In this document: piece after piece, positions 1 to 4,820 of the stretch
Layout of the letters: each line of letters begins with the position of its first letter
Position numbering within the stretch: the first letter of the stretch is position 1
Assembly: GCA_024279045.1 (NCBI GenBank)
Contig: JAJRRZ010000102.1
Coordinates: 1-6,619, forward strand
From: Alphaproteobacteria bacterium
GTDB lineage: Bacteria; Pseudomonadota; Alphaproteobacteria; Rhizobiales; Aestuariivirgaceae
Length of the DNA stretch: 6,619 nt
Direction of reading: 5' to 3'
The notes under the pieces: generated by a model
What the model was told of the DNA's origin: nothing
Database searches by the model: none
Seen by the model: only the letters and a program-made list of their open reading frames with translations
Position numbers and translations under genes: made by a program

Positions 1-226
1 CGTGCCGGAAGATCTGCAGGAGCAGCTCATTCATACGCTGCAGAAGCACGCGGAAGTGGCCGAGGCCGAGCCTTCCGAAGCGCCGCTGCTGGCAGGTCAG
101 CAGCAGGCAGAGGAATCTGCCGAGGATGTGGTGGAAGGCGAGCGCATGAGCGAGGAGGAGCTGCTGATGGGGCTGGAAGGTCTGCCGCCGGCGGAAAGCC
201 CCGGTTCGCAGCGTTCCGGCTACTGA
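1..226 (+). CDS. C-terminal fragment of an unidentified acidic protein (5' end outside window)
   Basis: An open frame enters from the left edge (first whole codon at base 2) and stops with TGA at 224-226, giving the last ~74 residues of a longer protein. The visible part is rich in Glu, Ala, Gln and Pro and strongly acidic (runs such as AEVAEAEPSEAP and SEEELL). It looks like a flexible or partly helical C-terminal tail, not a folded catalytic domain. There is no membrane segment, no cysteine and no motif I recognise. In many proteobacteria pyrG lies upstream of kdsA, but this tail does not look like the end of CTP synthase, and I do not assign a function. The GTG at base 2 and the ATG at 146 are in frame but lack a convincing ribosome site, so I treat the gene as truncated by the window edge. 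A strong terminator follows 17 bases after the stop, so this is the last gene of its transcription unit. Confidence 0.7.
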   Translation, partial: VPEDLQEQLIHTLQKHAEVAEAEPSEAPLLAGQQQAEESAEDVVEGERMSEEELLMGLEGLPPAESPGSQRSGY

Positions 227-243
227 GCGCGAATGCGATATTG

Positions 244-270
244 ACGCCCGCGCCCGGCGCGGGCGTTTTT
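244..270 (+). terminator. Rho-independent terminator between the left-edge gene and kdsA
   Basis: A 10-base perfect GC-rich stem (ACGCCCGCGC, 244-253) pairs with 257-266 around a 3-base CCG loop, and the stem runs straight into a five-T tract (266-270). This is a textbook intrinsic terminator. It should largely separate transcription of the upstream gene from kdsA. Confidence 0.92.
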
Positions 271-300
271 GCGTGTTTCATGGGGGCAGCTCCGCCTCCA

Positions 301-330
301 TTGTCAGGAACGGCGTTGCACAGGTACACT
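301..330 (+). promoter_or_regulatory. Possible kdsA promoter overlapping the start region
   Basis: TTGTCA at 301-306 and TACACT at 325-330 (18-base spacing) resemble sigma70 -35 and -10 boxes. A promoter is expected here because a strong terminator ends at 270. The predicted transcription start (~337) would lie within the first codons of kdsA. Either the mRNA is nearly leaderless and uses the ATG at 339, or this is not the real promoter. The 10-mer CATTGTCAGG occurs here (299-308) and again at the better eno promoter (1196-1205). Confidence 0.25.
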
Positions 331-332
331 GC

Positions 333-1187
333 ATGAACATGAACGCTCCCGTGGAAAAACCCAATGCCGTGGTGGAGGCCGGCAACGTGCGCTTCGGCAA
401 CGATCTGCCGCTGGCGCTCATCGCCGGGCCGTGCCAGCTGGAATCGCGCGAACATGCGCTGATGCTGGCGGAGCGCCTGGCCGAACTGGCGCAGGCGCAA
501 GACATCGCGGTGGTTTTCAAGTCGTCTTTCGACAAGGCCAACCGCACCTCGTTGAACAGCGCGCGGGGTATCGGTCTGGAGCCGGCGCTGGACATTTTTG
601 CCGAGATTCGCGAGCGCTTCGGCCTGCCCGTGCTGACCGACGTGCACTGGCCGGAACAGTGCGCCAAGGTGGCCGAGGTGGTGGACATATTGCAGATACC
701 CGCCTTCCTGTGCCGCCAGACCGATCTGCTGGTGGCGGCGGCTGAAACGGGCAGGGTGGTAAACGTGAAGAAGGGCCAGTTCCTCGCGCCGTGGGACATT
801 GGCCCCGTCATCGGCAAGATCACCGGCTCCGGCAACGCCAACGTACTGATTACCGAGCGCGGCAGCAGTTTCGGCTACAACACGCTGGTCAACGACTTCA
901 AGGGCGTGGCGCACATGAAAACCCATGGCGCGCCGGTGGTGTTCGATGCCACGCATTCGGTGCAGCAGCCCGGCGGCATGGGCGGCGCTTCCGGCGGCGA
1001 CAGGCGTTTTGTGGAACCGCTGGCCCGCGCCGCGGTGGCCGTGGGGGTGGCGGCGGTATTCATGGAAACACACGACGACCCCGACAACGCCCCCTCCGAC
1101 GGGCCCAACATGGTGCCCATCGACGACCTGCCGCGGTTGGTGGCGCTACTGAAGCGATTCGATGCAATCGCGAAAGGCTCCTATTGA
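333..1187 (+). CDS. kdsA: 3-deoxy-D-manno-octulosonate 8-phosphate synthase (KDO8P synthase), metal-dependent type
   Basis: This cytoplasmic enzyme condenses phosphoenolpyruvate with D-arabinose 5-phosphate to give KDO-8-phosphate, the precursor of the inner-core sugar of lipopolysaccharide. The 284 residues match the usual family length and form one TIM-barrel domain. Visible family signatures are GPCQLES (~32-38), KSSFDKANRTS (63-73), LTDVH (101-105), FLCRQTDLL (125-133), NVKKGQF (144-150), FDATHSVQQPGG (204-215) and SDGPN (255-259). Four metal ligands of the metal-dependent class are present: Cys34, His208, Glu245 and Asp256. Their spacing (His to Glu 37, Glu to Asp 11) is that known for the Aquifex enzyme; E. 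coli KdsA has Asn at the Cys position. ATG 333 was chosen because it gives the family length. A GTG at 273 would add 20 unlike residues and sits next to the terminator, while ATG 339 is a close alternative. An AGG at 322-324 is a weak ribosome site. No terminator separates it from eno, 101 bases downstream, so some read-through is likely. Confidence 0.97.
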   Translation: MNMNAPVEKPNAVVEAGNVRFGNDLPLALIAGPCQLESREHALMLAERLAELAQAQDIAVVFKSSFDKANRTSLNSARGIGLEPALDIFAEIRERFGLPVLTDVHWPEQCAKVAEVVDILQIPAFLCRQTDLLVAAAETGRVVNVKKGQFLAPWDIGPVIGKITGSGNANVLITERGSSFGYNTLVNDFKGVAHMKTHGAPVVFDATHSVQQPGGMGGASGGDRRFVEPLARAAVAVGVAAVFMETHDDPDNAPSDGPNMVPIDDLPRLVALLKRFDAIAKGSY

Positions 1188-1197
1188 TCGCGCTGCA

Positions 1198-1226
1198 TTG
1201 TCAGGGAGGTGCGGCGGGGTTATAGC
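1198..1226 (+). promoter_or_regulatory. Sigma70-like promoter upstream of eno
   Basis: TTGTCA (1198-1203) and TATAGC (1221-1226) are separated by 17 bases, matching 5/6 and 4/6 of the sigma70 consensus at ideal spacing. The predicted start near 1233 would give a ~56-base leader for eno. It lies just after the kdsA stop, so eno could be expressed both from here and by read-through from kdsA. Inferred from sequence only. Confidence 0.45.
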
Positions 1227-1262
1227 TTCTTGCGCAAAACGACGACAATGAACTGGAATCGG

Positions 1263-1281
1263 GGGCCCCACAGGGGGGCTT
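1263..1281 (+). promoter_or_regulatory. Ribosome binding site of eno with possible masking hairpin
   Basis: AGGGGGG (1272-1278), 10 bases before ATG 1289, is the likely Shine-Dalgarno sequence and supports ATG over the in-frame TTG at 1280. The bases GCCCC at 1265-1269 can pair with GGGGC at 1275-1279 around a five-base loop, extended by two G-U pairs. This stem would hide much of the ribosome site. The pairing is visible; a regulatory role is inferred. Confidence 0.4.
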
Positions 1282-1288
1282 GTTTTTC

Positions 1289-2590
1289 ATGAGCAACATC
1301 AAATCCATCACGGGTCGTGAAATTCTCGACAGCCGCGGCAATCCCACCGTCGAGGTCGATGTCATTCTCGAAGATGGAGCCTTTGGCCGCGCCTCGGTGC
1401 CGTCCGGCGCCTCCACCGGCAAGCACGAGGCCGTGGAGCTGCGCGATGGCGACGCGAATCGCTTCGGCGGCAAGGGCGTGCTGAAGGCGGTGGCCAATAT
1501 CAATGATGTCATTGCCAGGCAGGTGATCGGCATGGATGCGCGCGATCAGCAAGCCATCGACCAGGCGATGATCGACCTCGATGGCACGCCCAACAAGGGC
1601 AAGCTCGGCGCCAACGCTATTCTCGGTGTATCGTTGGCGGTGGCAAAGGCGGCGGCGGCCTCGGCGGGGCTGCCGCTTTATTCATACATGGGCGGGGTGC
1701 TGGCCCGCGTGATGCCGGTGCCGATGATGAACATCATCAACGGTGGCGCGCACGCCAACAATGCCATCGACTTTCAGGAATTCATGATCATGCCGGTGGC
1801 GGCTGGTTCCATGGCCGATGCCATCCGCATGGGCTCGGAGGTGTTTCATGCGCTGCAGAAGCTGCTGGAAGAGGGCGGCTACAGCACCAGCGTCGGCGAC
1901 GAGGGCGGCTTCGCGCCGGATTTGCCCGGCACACGTCCGGCACTGGACCTGATCATGCAATCCATCGAGCAGGCCGGATACAAGCCTGGTGAGGATTTCT
2001 GGCTGGCCATGGATGTGGCCTCCACTGAGTTCTACTACGACGGCATGTATCGCATGTCCGGCGCGCGCGGTGGCCAGGGGCTGGAACTGGACGCCGCAGG
2101 CATGGTGGAATATCTGGAAAAGCTGGTGGATGAATATCCCATCCTTTCCATCGAAGACGGCATGGCCGAGGACGATTGGGACGGCTGGGTGATGCTCACC
2201 CAGCGCCTGGGCAACCGCGTGCAGCTTGTTGGCGACGACCTTTTCGTTACCAATCCGGAGCGCCTGGCCAATGGTATCGAAATGGGCGCTGCCAATGCCA
2301 TTCTCATCAAGCTCAATCAGATTGGCACCCTGTCGGAGACATTCGAAGCGGTGGATCTGGCTCACAAGGCGGGCTATCGCGCCATCATCTCGCACCGTTC
2401 CGGTGAAACGGAAGACACATTCATTTCCGACCTTGCCGTGGCCACCAGTTGCGGGCAGATCAAGACCGGCTCGCTGTCGCGCGCGGAGCGCACGGCAAAG
2501 TACAACCAGCTTCTGCGCATCGAGGAAGAGCTGCGCACCCAGGCCCGCTATGCCGGTGGCACGGTGCTGATGCATCCCGTGGGCATTTGA
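1289..2590 (+). CDS. eno: Enolase (phosphopyruvate hydratase)
   Basis: Enolase interconverts 2-phosphoglycerate and phosphoenolpyruvate in glycolysis and gluconeogenesis, as a Mg-dependent cytoplasmic dimer or octamer. The 433 residues cover the N-terminal capping domain and the C-terminal barrel at full family length. Key motifs are SGASTGKHEAVELRD (39-53), QEF with Glu164, DEGGFAP with Glu205 (the catalytic acid region), SIEDGMAEDDW and GDDLFVTN (metal-ligand acids), the family signature ILIKLNQIGTLSE with catalytic Lys341, SHRSGETED with His369, and GQIKTGSLSRAER with Lys392. No key residue is missing. The start at ATG 1289 fits MSNIKSITGREILDSRG and a strong ribosome site; TTG 1280 would only add three residues. 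It follows kdsA; both enzymes use or make phosphoenolpyruvate, and the kdsA-eno order is common in proteobacteria. The ftsB gene often found next is absent here. Confidence 0.99.
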   Translation: MSNIKSITGREILDSRGNPTVEVDVILEDGAFGRASVPSGASTGKHEAVELRDGDANRFGGKGVLKAVANINDVIARQVIGMDARDQQAIDQAMIDLDGTPNKGKLGANAILGVSLAVAKAAAASAGLPLYSYMGGVLARVMPVPMMNIINGGAHANNAIDFQEFMIMPVAAGSMADAIRMGSEVFHALQKLLEEGGYSTSVGDEGGFAPDLPGTRPALDLIMQSIEQAGYKPGEDFWLAMDVASTEFYYDGMYRMSGARGGQGLELDAAGMVEYLEKLVDEYPILSIEDGMAEDDWDGWVMLTQRLGNRVQLVGDDLFVTNPERLANGIEMGAANAILIKLNQIGTLSETFEAVDLAHKAGYRAIISHRSGETEDTFISDLAVATSCGQIKTGSLSRAERTAKYNQLLRIEEELRTQARYAGGTVLMHPVGI

Positions 2591-2703
2591 AGAGCCAGAC
2601 AATCTGAAGCGGACTTCTCCGCAAACTCCATGGTTGGTCGTGAAGAAAAGTCTTGTGGCCGACACAGTTGGCTACAAATACTTTATCTTCAGGGAAAATA
2701 ATG

Positions 2704-2742
2704 CGTTGTGCCGGCTTGCGGCGGCGCTGCGCCGGCACAACG
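2704..2742 (+). terminator. Stem-loop downstream of eno, probable terminator (first of two)
   Basis: A perfect 12-base stem, CGTTGTGCCGGC (2704-2715), pairs with 2731-2742 around a 15-base loop. It is followed by GCATTTTGG, where the T run begins 3 bases after the stem. It lies 113 bases past the eno stop. The stem is strong but the T tract is short, so it could be a weak terminator, an mRNA 3'-end stabiliser, or both. Confidence 0.5.
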
Positions 2743-2759
2743 GCATTTTGGGCCGAGGA

Positions 2760-2804
2760 AAATCGCAAGGCTTTACGCCTTCACGATGCAAAGCCTTGCG
2801 ATTT
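2760..2804. terminator. Stem-loop downstream of eno, probable bidirectional terminator (second of two)
   Basis: A perfect 15-base inverted repeat, AAATCGCAAGGCTTT (2760-2774), pairs with 2790-2804 around a 15-base loop. On the plus strand the stem ends in TTT and continues CCTTGTTTG; on the minus strand it ends in TTTTCC. It can therefore act in both directions, finishing eno transcripts and backing up the end of the minus-strand gene at 3015. The long perfect arms are clear; the terminator role is inferred. Confidence 0.55.
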
Positions 2805-2884
2805 CCTTGTTTGCCAAATGCCTTGTGAAAAAAACAGCAAACATGGCAGTCTCAGGCAGCATGAGAAATACAGTTGCCAGATGA

Positions 2885-2935
2885 AAGAGGCCGGCCACGC
2901 CTGGCGGGGGGCAAGGGTGTGGTGGCCGGCCTCTT
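2885..2935 (-). terminator. Stem-loop after the Asp/His-rich gene, probable terminator
   Basis: A perfect 14-base inverted repeat, AAGAGGCCGGCCAC (2885-2898), pairs with 2922-2935 around a 23-base loop. Read on the minus strand it lies 80 bases after the stop of the gene ending at 3015, and the stem runs into CTCTTTCATC. The T run is modest, so the terminator is plausible but not ideal. No T run follows on the plus strand. Apart from these three stem-loops, I see no believable gene between 2591 and 3014. Confidence 0.55.
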
Positions 2936-3014
2936 GCCGGAGATGCATCCGTTGCCGGGGGATGTCTGGCCGTGGATGTCAACTCCGGATACAAAACTCG
3001 TTTTTCAGTGAGCG

Positions 3015-3380
3015 TCAGTCGTCGCTATCGCCATCATCTCCGTCATGACCGCCATCGTCGCCAGGGCCATCATTGTCGTCATCATGACCATCATCATCGT
3101 CGTGGCCATCATTGTCGTTATCACTCATGCTGTCATGATCATCGGAATCGGAATGGCTGTCATCGTCGTTGTCATCGTCATCACGATAGCCAGCGCGGTG
3201 ATCGTCGCGGTCATGAGAGTTCATGCGCTGGCCAAGGCCGGAACTCCCCTGCGCCGCGGAGCGGGTCTTGAAGTTGTAGGATTTGTCGGGCGAGGCCTGA
3301 GCCACGTTCATGCCGGCAAATCCGGCGGCCAGCAGCAGTGCCATTGCCGAGGTGAGAGAGAAAATTTTCAGTCTTGTCAT
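3015..3380 (-). CDS. Small exported Asp/His-rich protein, function unknown
   Basis: The 121 residues begin with a clear Sec signal peptide: Lys/Arg near the start (MTRLK), a hydrophobic core (SAMALLLAAGFAG) and a likely cut at AQA|SP after residue 29. The mature ~92-residue protein starts with a short mixed segment (30-66) and ends with a 55-residue low-complexity tail (67-121). That tail has 30 Asp and five His, plus Gly, Asn and Ser, in repeats such as GHDDDD and DNDNDG. There is no cysteine and no lipobox, so it is probably soluble in the periplasm or outside the cell. Such a tail should bind divalent cations loosely (Ca, Mg, or Ni/Zn through His), which is inferred. The start at 3380 is set by the signal peptide and by AGGAGA six bases upstream; the open frame extends to 3485 but adds no sensible sequence. 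It is divergent from the PepSY/two-component operon and shares its upstream region. The antisense frames over the tract are artefacts of the repeat. Confidence 0.8.
   Translation of the reverse strand: MTRLKIFSLTSAMALLLAAGFAGMNVAQASPDKSYNFKTRSAAQGSSGLGQRMNSHDRDDHRAGYRDDDDNDDDSHSDSDDHDSMSDNDNDGHDDDDGHDDDNDGPGDDGGHDGDDGDSDD
3018..3182 (-). repeat. Trinucleotide-type low-complexity tract encoding the Asp-rich tail
   Basis: On the plus strand this stretch is almost entirely CAT/CGT/ATC triplets (GAT/GAC/GGC in the coding sense). It encodes the Asp-rich tail and is prone to in-frame length change by slippage. Its triplet composition is the reverse complement of the tract at 3722-3853. Confidence 0.7.
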
Positions 3381-3411
3381 TGCTTCGTCTCCTGATTTCA
3401 TTTCTTGTTGG

Positions 3412-3431
3412 TTGTCATCAAGCGCTGACAA
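3412..3431. promoter_or_regulatory. Inverted repeat TTGTCA-N8-TGACAA, candidate operator
   Basis: Six-base arms (3412-3417 and 3426-3431) face each other across 8 bases, 32 bases upstream of the Asp/His-rich start codon at 3380. The half-site TGTCA recurs in the palindrome at 3517-3535 near the other divergent gene, suggesting one regulator could bind both. Short arms make chance possible. Confidence 0.3.
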
Positions 3432-3454
3432 GTCGTTGTGCCGAATGTCGCCCA

Positions 3455-3471
3455 ATGCTTGCTGCAAGCAT
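3455..3471. repeat. 17-base palindrome, hairpin or operator
   Basis: ATGCTTGC and GCAAGCAT flank a single central T (3463), a perfect 8-base-arm palindrome in the middle of the divergent region. A one-base centre does not favour an RNA hairpin but suits a DNA site for a dimeric protein. It is unrelated in sequence to the two TGTCA repeats. Confidence 0.35.
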
Positions 3472-3516
3472 GGCGCAGTCGCCATGACGTTGCTCTTGCA
3501 TTTGATGTAAGACAGT

Positions 3517-3535
3517 TGTCATGTTCGACATGACA
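3517..3535. promoter_or_regulatory. 19-base palindrome TGTCATGT-TCG-ACATGACA, candidate operator
   Basis: Perfect eight-base arms (3517-3524 and 3528-3535) surround a 3-base centre. It overlaps the TTGTCA that could be a -35 box and lies 78 bases before the ATG at 3614. It contains the ATG at 3521, the upstream end of the open frame, which argues that this ATG is not the real start. PhoB-type regulators usually bind direct repeats, so a different dimeric regulator is possible. Confidence 0.45.
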
Positions 3536-3613
3536 CAAAATACGGTCGGCTCTTTTTTCCTCATGCAGGCCGGGCGTGGGCGGTGTTGTTCATTGCACTG
3601 GAAAAACAATCGT

Positions 3614-4129
3614 ATGCGTGTGTTTTTCTACATTGCCCGTTTGCTGCTGCTGGTGGCCCTGTTGCAGTTGTCCTCGCTCCGTATGGAATTGGGGGTGATG
3701 GGTGTTGTGCCTGTGTGGGCAGATGACGATGGTGGCGGTGATGACAGTGGCGGCGATGATGGCGGCGGTGATGATGACGGCGGTGGTGGTGATGACGATG
3801 GAGATGACGACGGTGATGATGATAGCGATGATGATGGCGATGACGATGGTGACAGAGGAAGCCATGGTGGAGGGGGATATGGCCATGGCGATAATGATGC
3901 CGAGCGCGCCCGCAGCGCTCGTCTGAAAGGAGCGGTGCTGCCGTTCTCGGTGGTGATGCGCTCGGTGAAACGCTCGGTGCCTGGGCGCGTGTTATCGGTG
4001 AAGTTGCGGCGCCGCAAAGGGCGTTATTATTATCATTTCAGAATTCTGGACAGGCGCAATCGTGTTCGCAGCGTTACTGTGCCAGCTTCCGGCAGATTGA
4101 AACTGCGCAACTGGAATAATGGACAATAA
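3614..4129 (+). CDS. Exported Asp/Gly-tract protein with a basic PepSY-like domain
   Basis: The 171 residues have three parts. Residues 1-36 are a signal peptide: MRV, hydrophobic core IARLLLLVALLQL, likely cut at VWA|DDD. Residues 37-80 contain only Asp (26), Gly (16) and Ser (2), followed by a His/Gly linker to ~95. Residues ~100-167 resemble a PepSY domain: conserved-looking LPFS, PGRVLSVKL, a YYYHFRILD strand and RVRSVTVPASGRL. Residues 96-171 carry about 22 Arg/Lys and only two acidic residues, so the protein pairs a polyanion with a polycation. PepSY proteins are periplasmic and often lie beside response regulator/kinase genes, where they are thought to modulate signalling or peptidases. 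ATG 3614 was chosen because it gives a clean signal peptide; the upstream in-frame starts (3521, 3530, 3563) add 17-31 unlikely residues and 3521 lies in a palindrome. The ribosome site (TGGA) is weak. It ends 19 bases before the response regulator and probably shares its mRNA. Confidence 0.82.
   Translation: MRVFFYIARLLLLVALLQLSSLRMELGVMGVVPVWADDDGGGDDSGGDDGGGDDDGGGGDDDGDDDGDDDSDDDGDDDGDRGSHGGGGYGHGDNDAERARSARLKGAVLPFSVVMRSVKRSVPGRVLSVKLRRRKGRYYYHFRILDRRNRVRSVTVPASGRLKLRNWNNGQ
3722..3853 (+). repeat. GAT/GAC/GGN triplet tract encoding the Asp/Gly stretch
   Basis: Forty-four consecutive codons are Asp, Gly or Ser, mostly GAT/GAC and GGC/GGT, with a later four-residue DDDG/DDDS period. It is a short-tandem-like repeat able to change length in frame. 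Its composition is inverted relative to 3018-3182. Confidence 0.75.
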
Positions 4130-4148
4130 TCCGGCGCAAGGGGGATGA

Positions 4149-4820
4149 ATGCGCATTCTGGTGGTGGAAGACGAGCTGCCCATCTGCGAGGATATCGCTC
4201 AGGCGTTGCGGCATGCGGGCTATGTGGTGGATTGCCTGCACGATGGAGAAGAGGCTGATTTCAGGGGGTTTTCCGAAGATTATGATGCCGTTGTGCTGGA
4301 CCTGGGGCTGCCGAAGCTGGATGGCCTCAGCGTGTTGCGCAACTGGCGGCGCGAAGGGCGCAATTTTCCCGTGTTGATACTGACTGCACGTGGCAGTTGG
4401 CAGGACAAGGTGGCCGGCATGGATGCCGGAGCGGATGATTATCTGGCCAAGCCGTTCGAGATGGAGGAATTGCTGGCGCGCATCCGGGCGCTGATCCGCC
4501 GCTCCCTGGGGCATGCGGACAGCATGATCTCTTGTGGCCGCTTGCAGGTGGACACCAAGGCGGCGCGTGTGCTGCTCGATGCTCGTCCCCTGGAACTTTC
4601 GCCGCTGGAATACCGCTTGCTGAACTATCTGGTGCACCGTTGCGGGGAGGTGGTGTCACGCACGGAACTGATGGAACACATCTACGATGGTGAGGCGGAA
4701 CGCAGCATCAATGCGCTGGATGTGCTGGTGGCGCGTCTGCGCCGCAAGCTGGGGGCAGAAGTGCTGCATACCCGGCGTGGGCAGGGGTATTTCATCGAGC
4801 CGTTGAACGAGGGTGCATGA
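4149..4820 (+). CDS. Two-component response regulator, OmpR/PhoB family (PhoP/QseB/FeuP-like)
   Basis: The 223-residue protein has a receiver domain (1-~115) and a winged-helix DNA-binding domain (~125-220). Receiver landmarks are Glu7-Asp8 in the acidic pocket, phospho-acceptor Asp51 in VVLDLGLP, Thr79 in LILTAR and Lys101 in AKPF. The C-terminal part shows LELSPLEYRLLNYLVHR, VVSRTELMEHIYD, NALDVLVARLRRKL and the wing TRRGQGYFI, all typical of OmpR-type transcription factors. It should be phosphorylated by the kinase encoded directly after it and act as a cytoplasmic DNA-binding regulator, possibly of its own operon and of the divergent gene. ATG 4149 is preceded by AAGGGGG (4138-4144), a strong ribosome site. 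The stop overlaps the kinase start as ATGA (4817-4820), a sign of translational coupling. Exact orthology to PhoP, QseB or FeuP cannot be settled by eye, so I give no gene name. Confidence 0.96.
   Translation: MRILVVEDELPICEDIAQALRHAGYVVDCLHDGEEADFRGFSEDYDAVVLDLGLPKLDGLSVLRNWRREGRNFPVLILTARGSWQDKVAGMDAGADDYLAKPFEMEELLARIRALIRRSLGHADSMISCGRLQVDTKAARVLLDARPLELSPLEYRLLNYLVHRCGEVVSRTELMEHIYDGEAERSINALDVLVARLRRKLGAEVLHTRRGQGYFIEPLNEGA

Larger units (their letters stand above)
3381..3613. promoter_or_regulatory. Divergent control region between the Asp/His-rich gene and the PepSY operon
   Basis: This 233-base region separates two outward-facing genes and must hold both promoters. It contains three inverted repeats, listed separately. 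A TTGTCA at 3516-3521 could be a -35 box for the rightward operon, but the matching -10 around 3538-3544 (AAATAC/AATACG) is poor. I find no convincing -10 for the leftward gene. Weak -10 boxes would fit promoters that need an activator such as the adjacent response regulator; that is inference. Confidence 0.5.

Noticed and set aside
27..1073. Long minus-strand frame opposite kdsA.
   Set aside because: It is a GC-rich antisense shadow of the well-identified kdsA gene and crosses the intrinsic terminator.
1682..2665. Long minus-strand frame opposite eno.
   Set aside because: It is a shadow of eno, rich in His/Gln/Arg as expected from antisense codons, with no family resemblance.
2653..3048. 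Plus-strand 131-codon frame in the gap after eno.
   Set aside because: It crosses three perfect stem-loops, has scattered Cys/Trp/Arg and no domain or ribosome site; it is most likely non-coding.
3018..3182. Short regular triplet repeats considered as a CRISPR or tandem satellite array.
   Set aside because: There are no repeat-spacer units; the period is the codon and the tract is inside a coding frame.
2972..3271. Plus-strand His/Arg-rich frame that looks like a metal-binding protein.
   Set aside because: It is also an antisense reading of the same repeat tract, with irregular composition at both ends and no start signals.
3045..3395. Plus-strand frame reading as a very hydrophobic Ile/Val-rich membrane protein.
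   Set aside because: It is antisense to the Asp-rich gene: GAT/GAC triplets read backwards in another frame give Ile and Val. It has no ribosome site and the opposite strand has a clear signal peptide and Shine-Dalgarno.
3590..3886. Minus-strand hydrophobic frame across the Asp/Gly tract.
   Set aside because: It is the mirror artefact of the PepSY gene's triplet repeat; the plus strand has signal peptide, PepSY domain and operon context.
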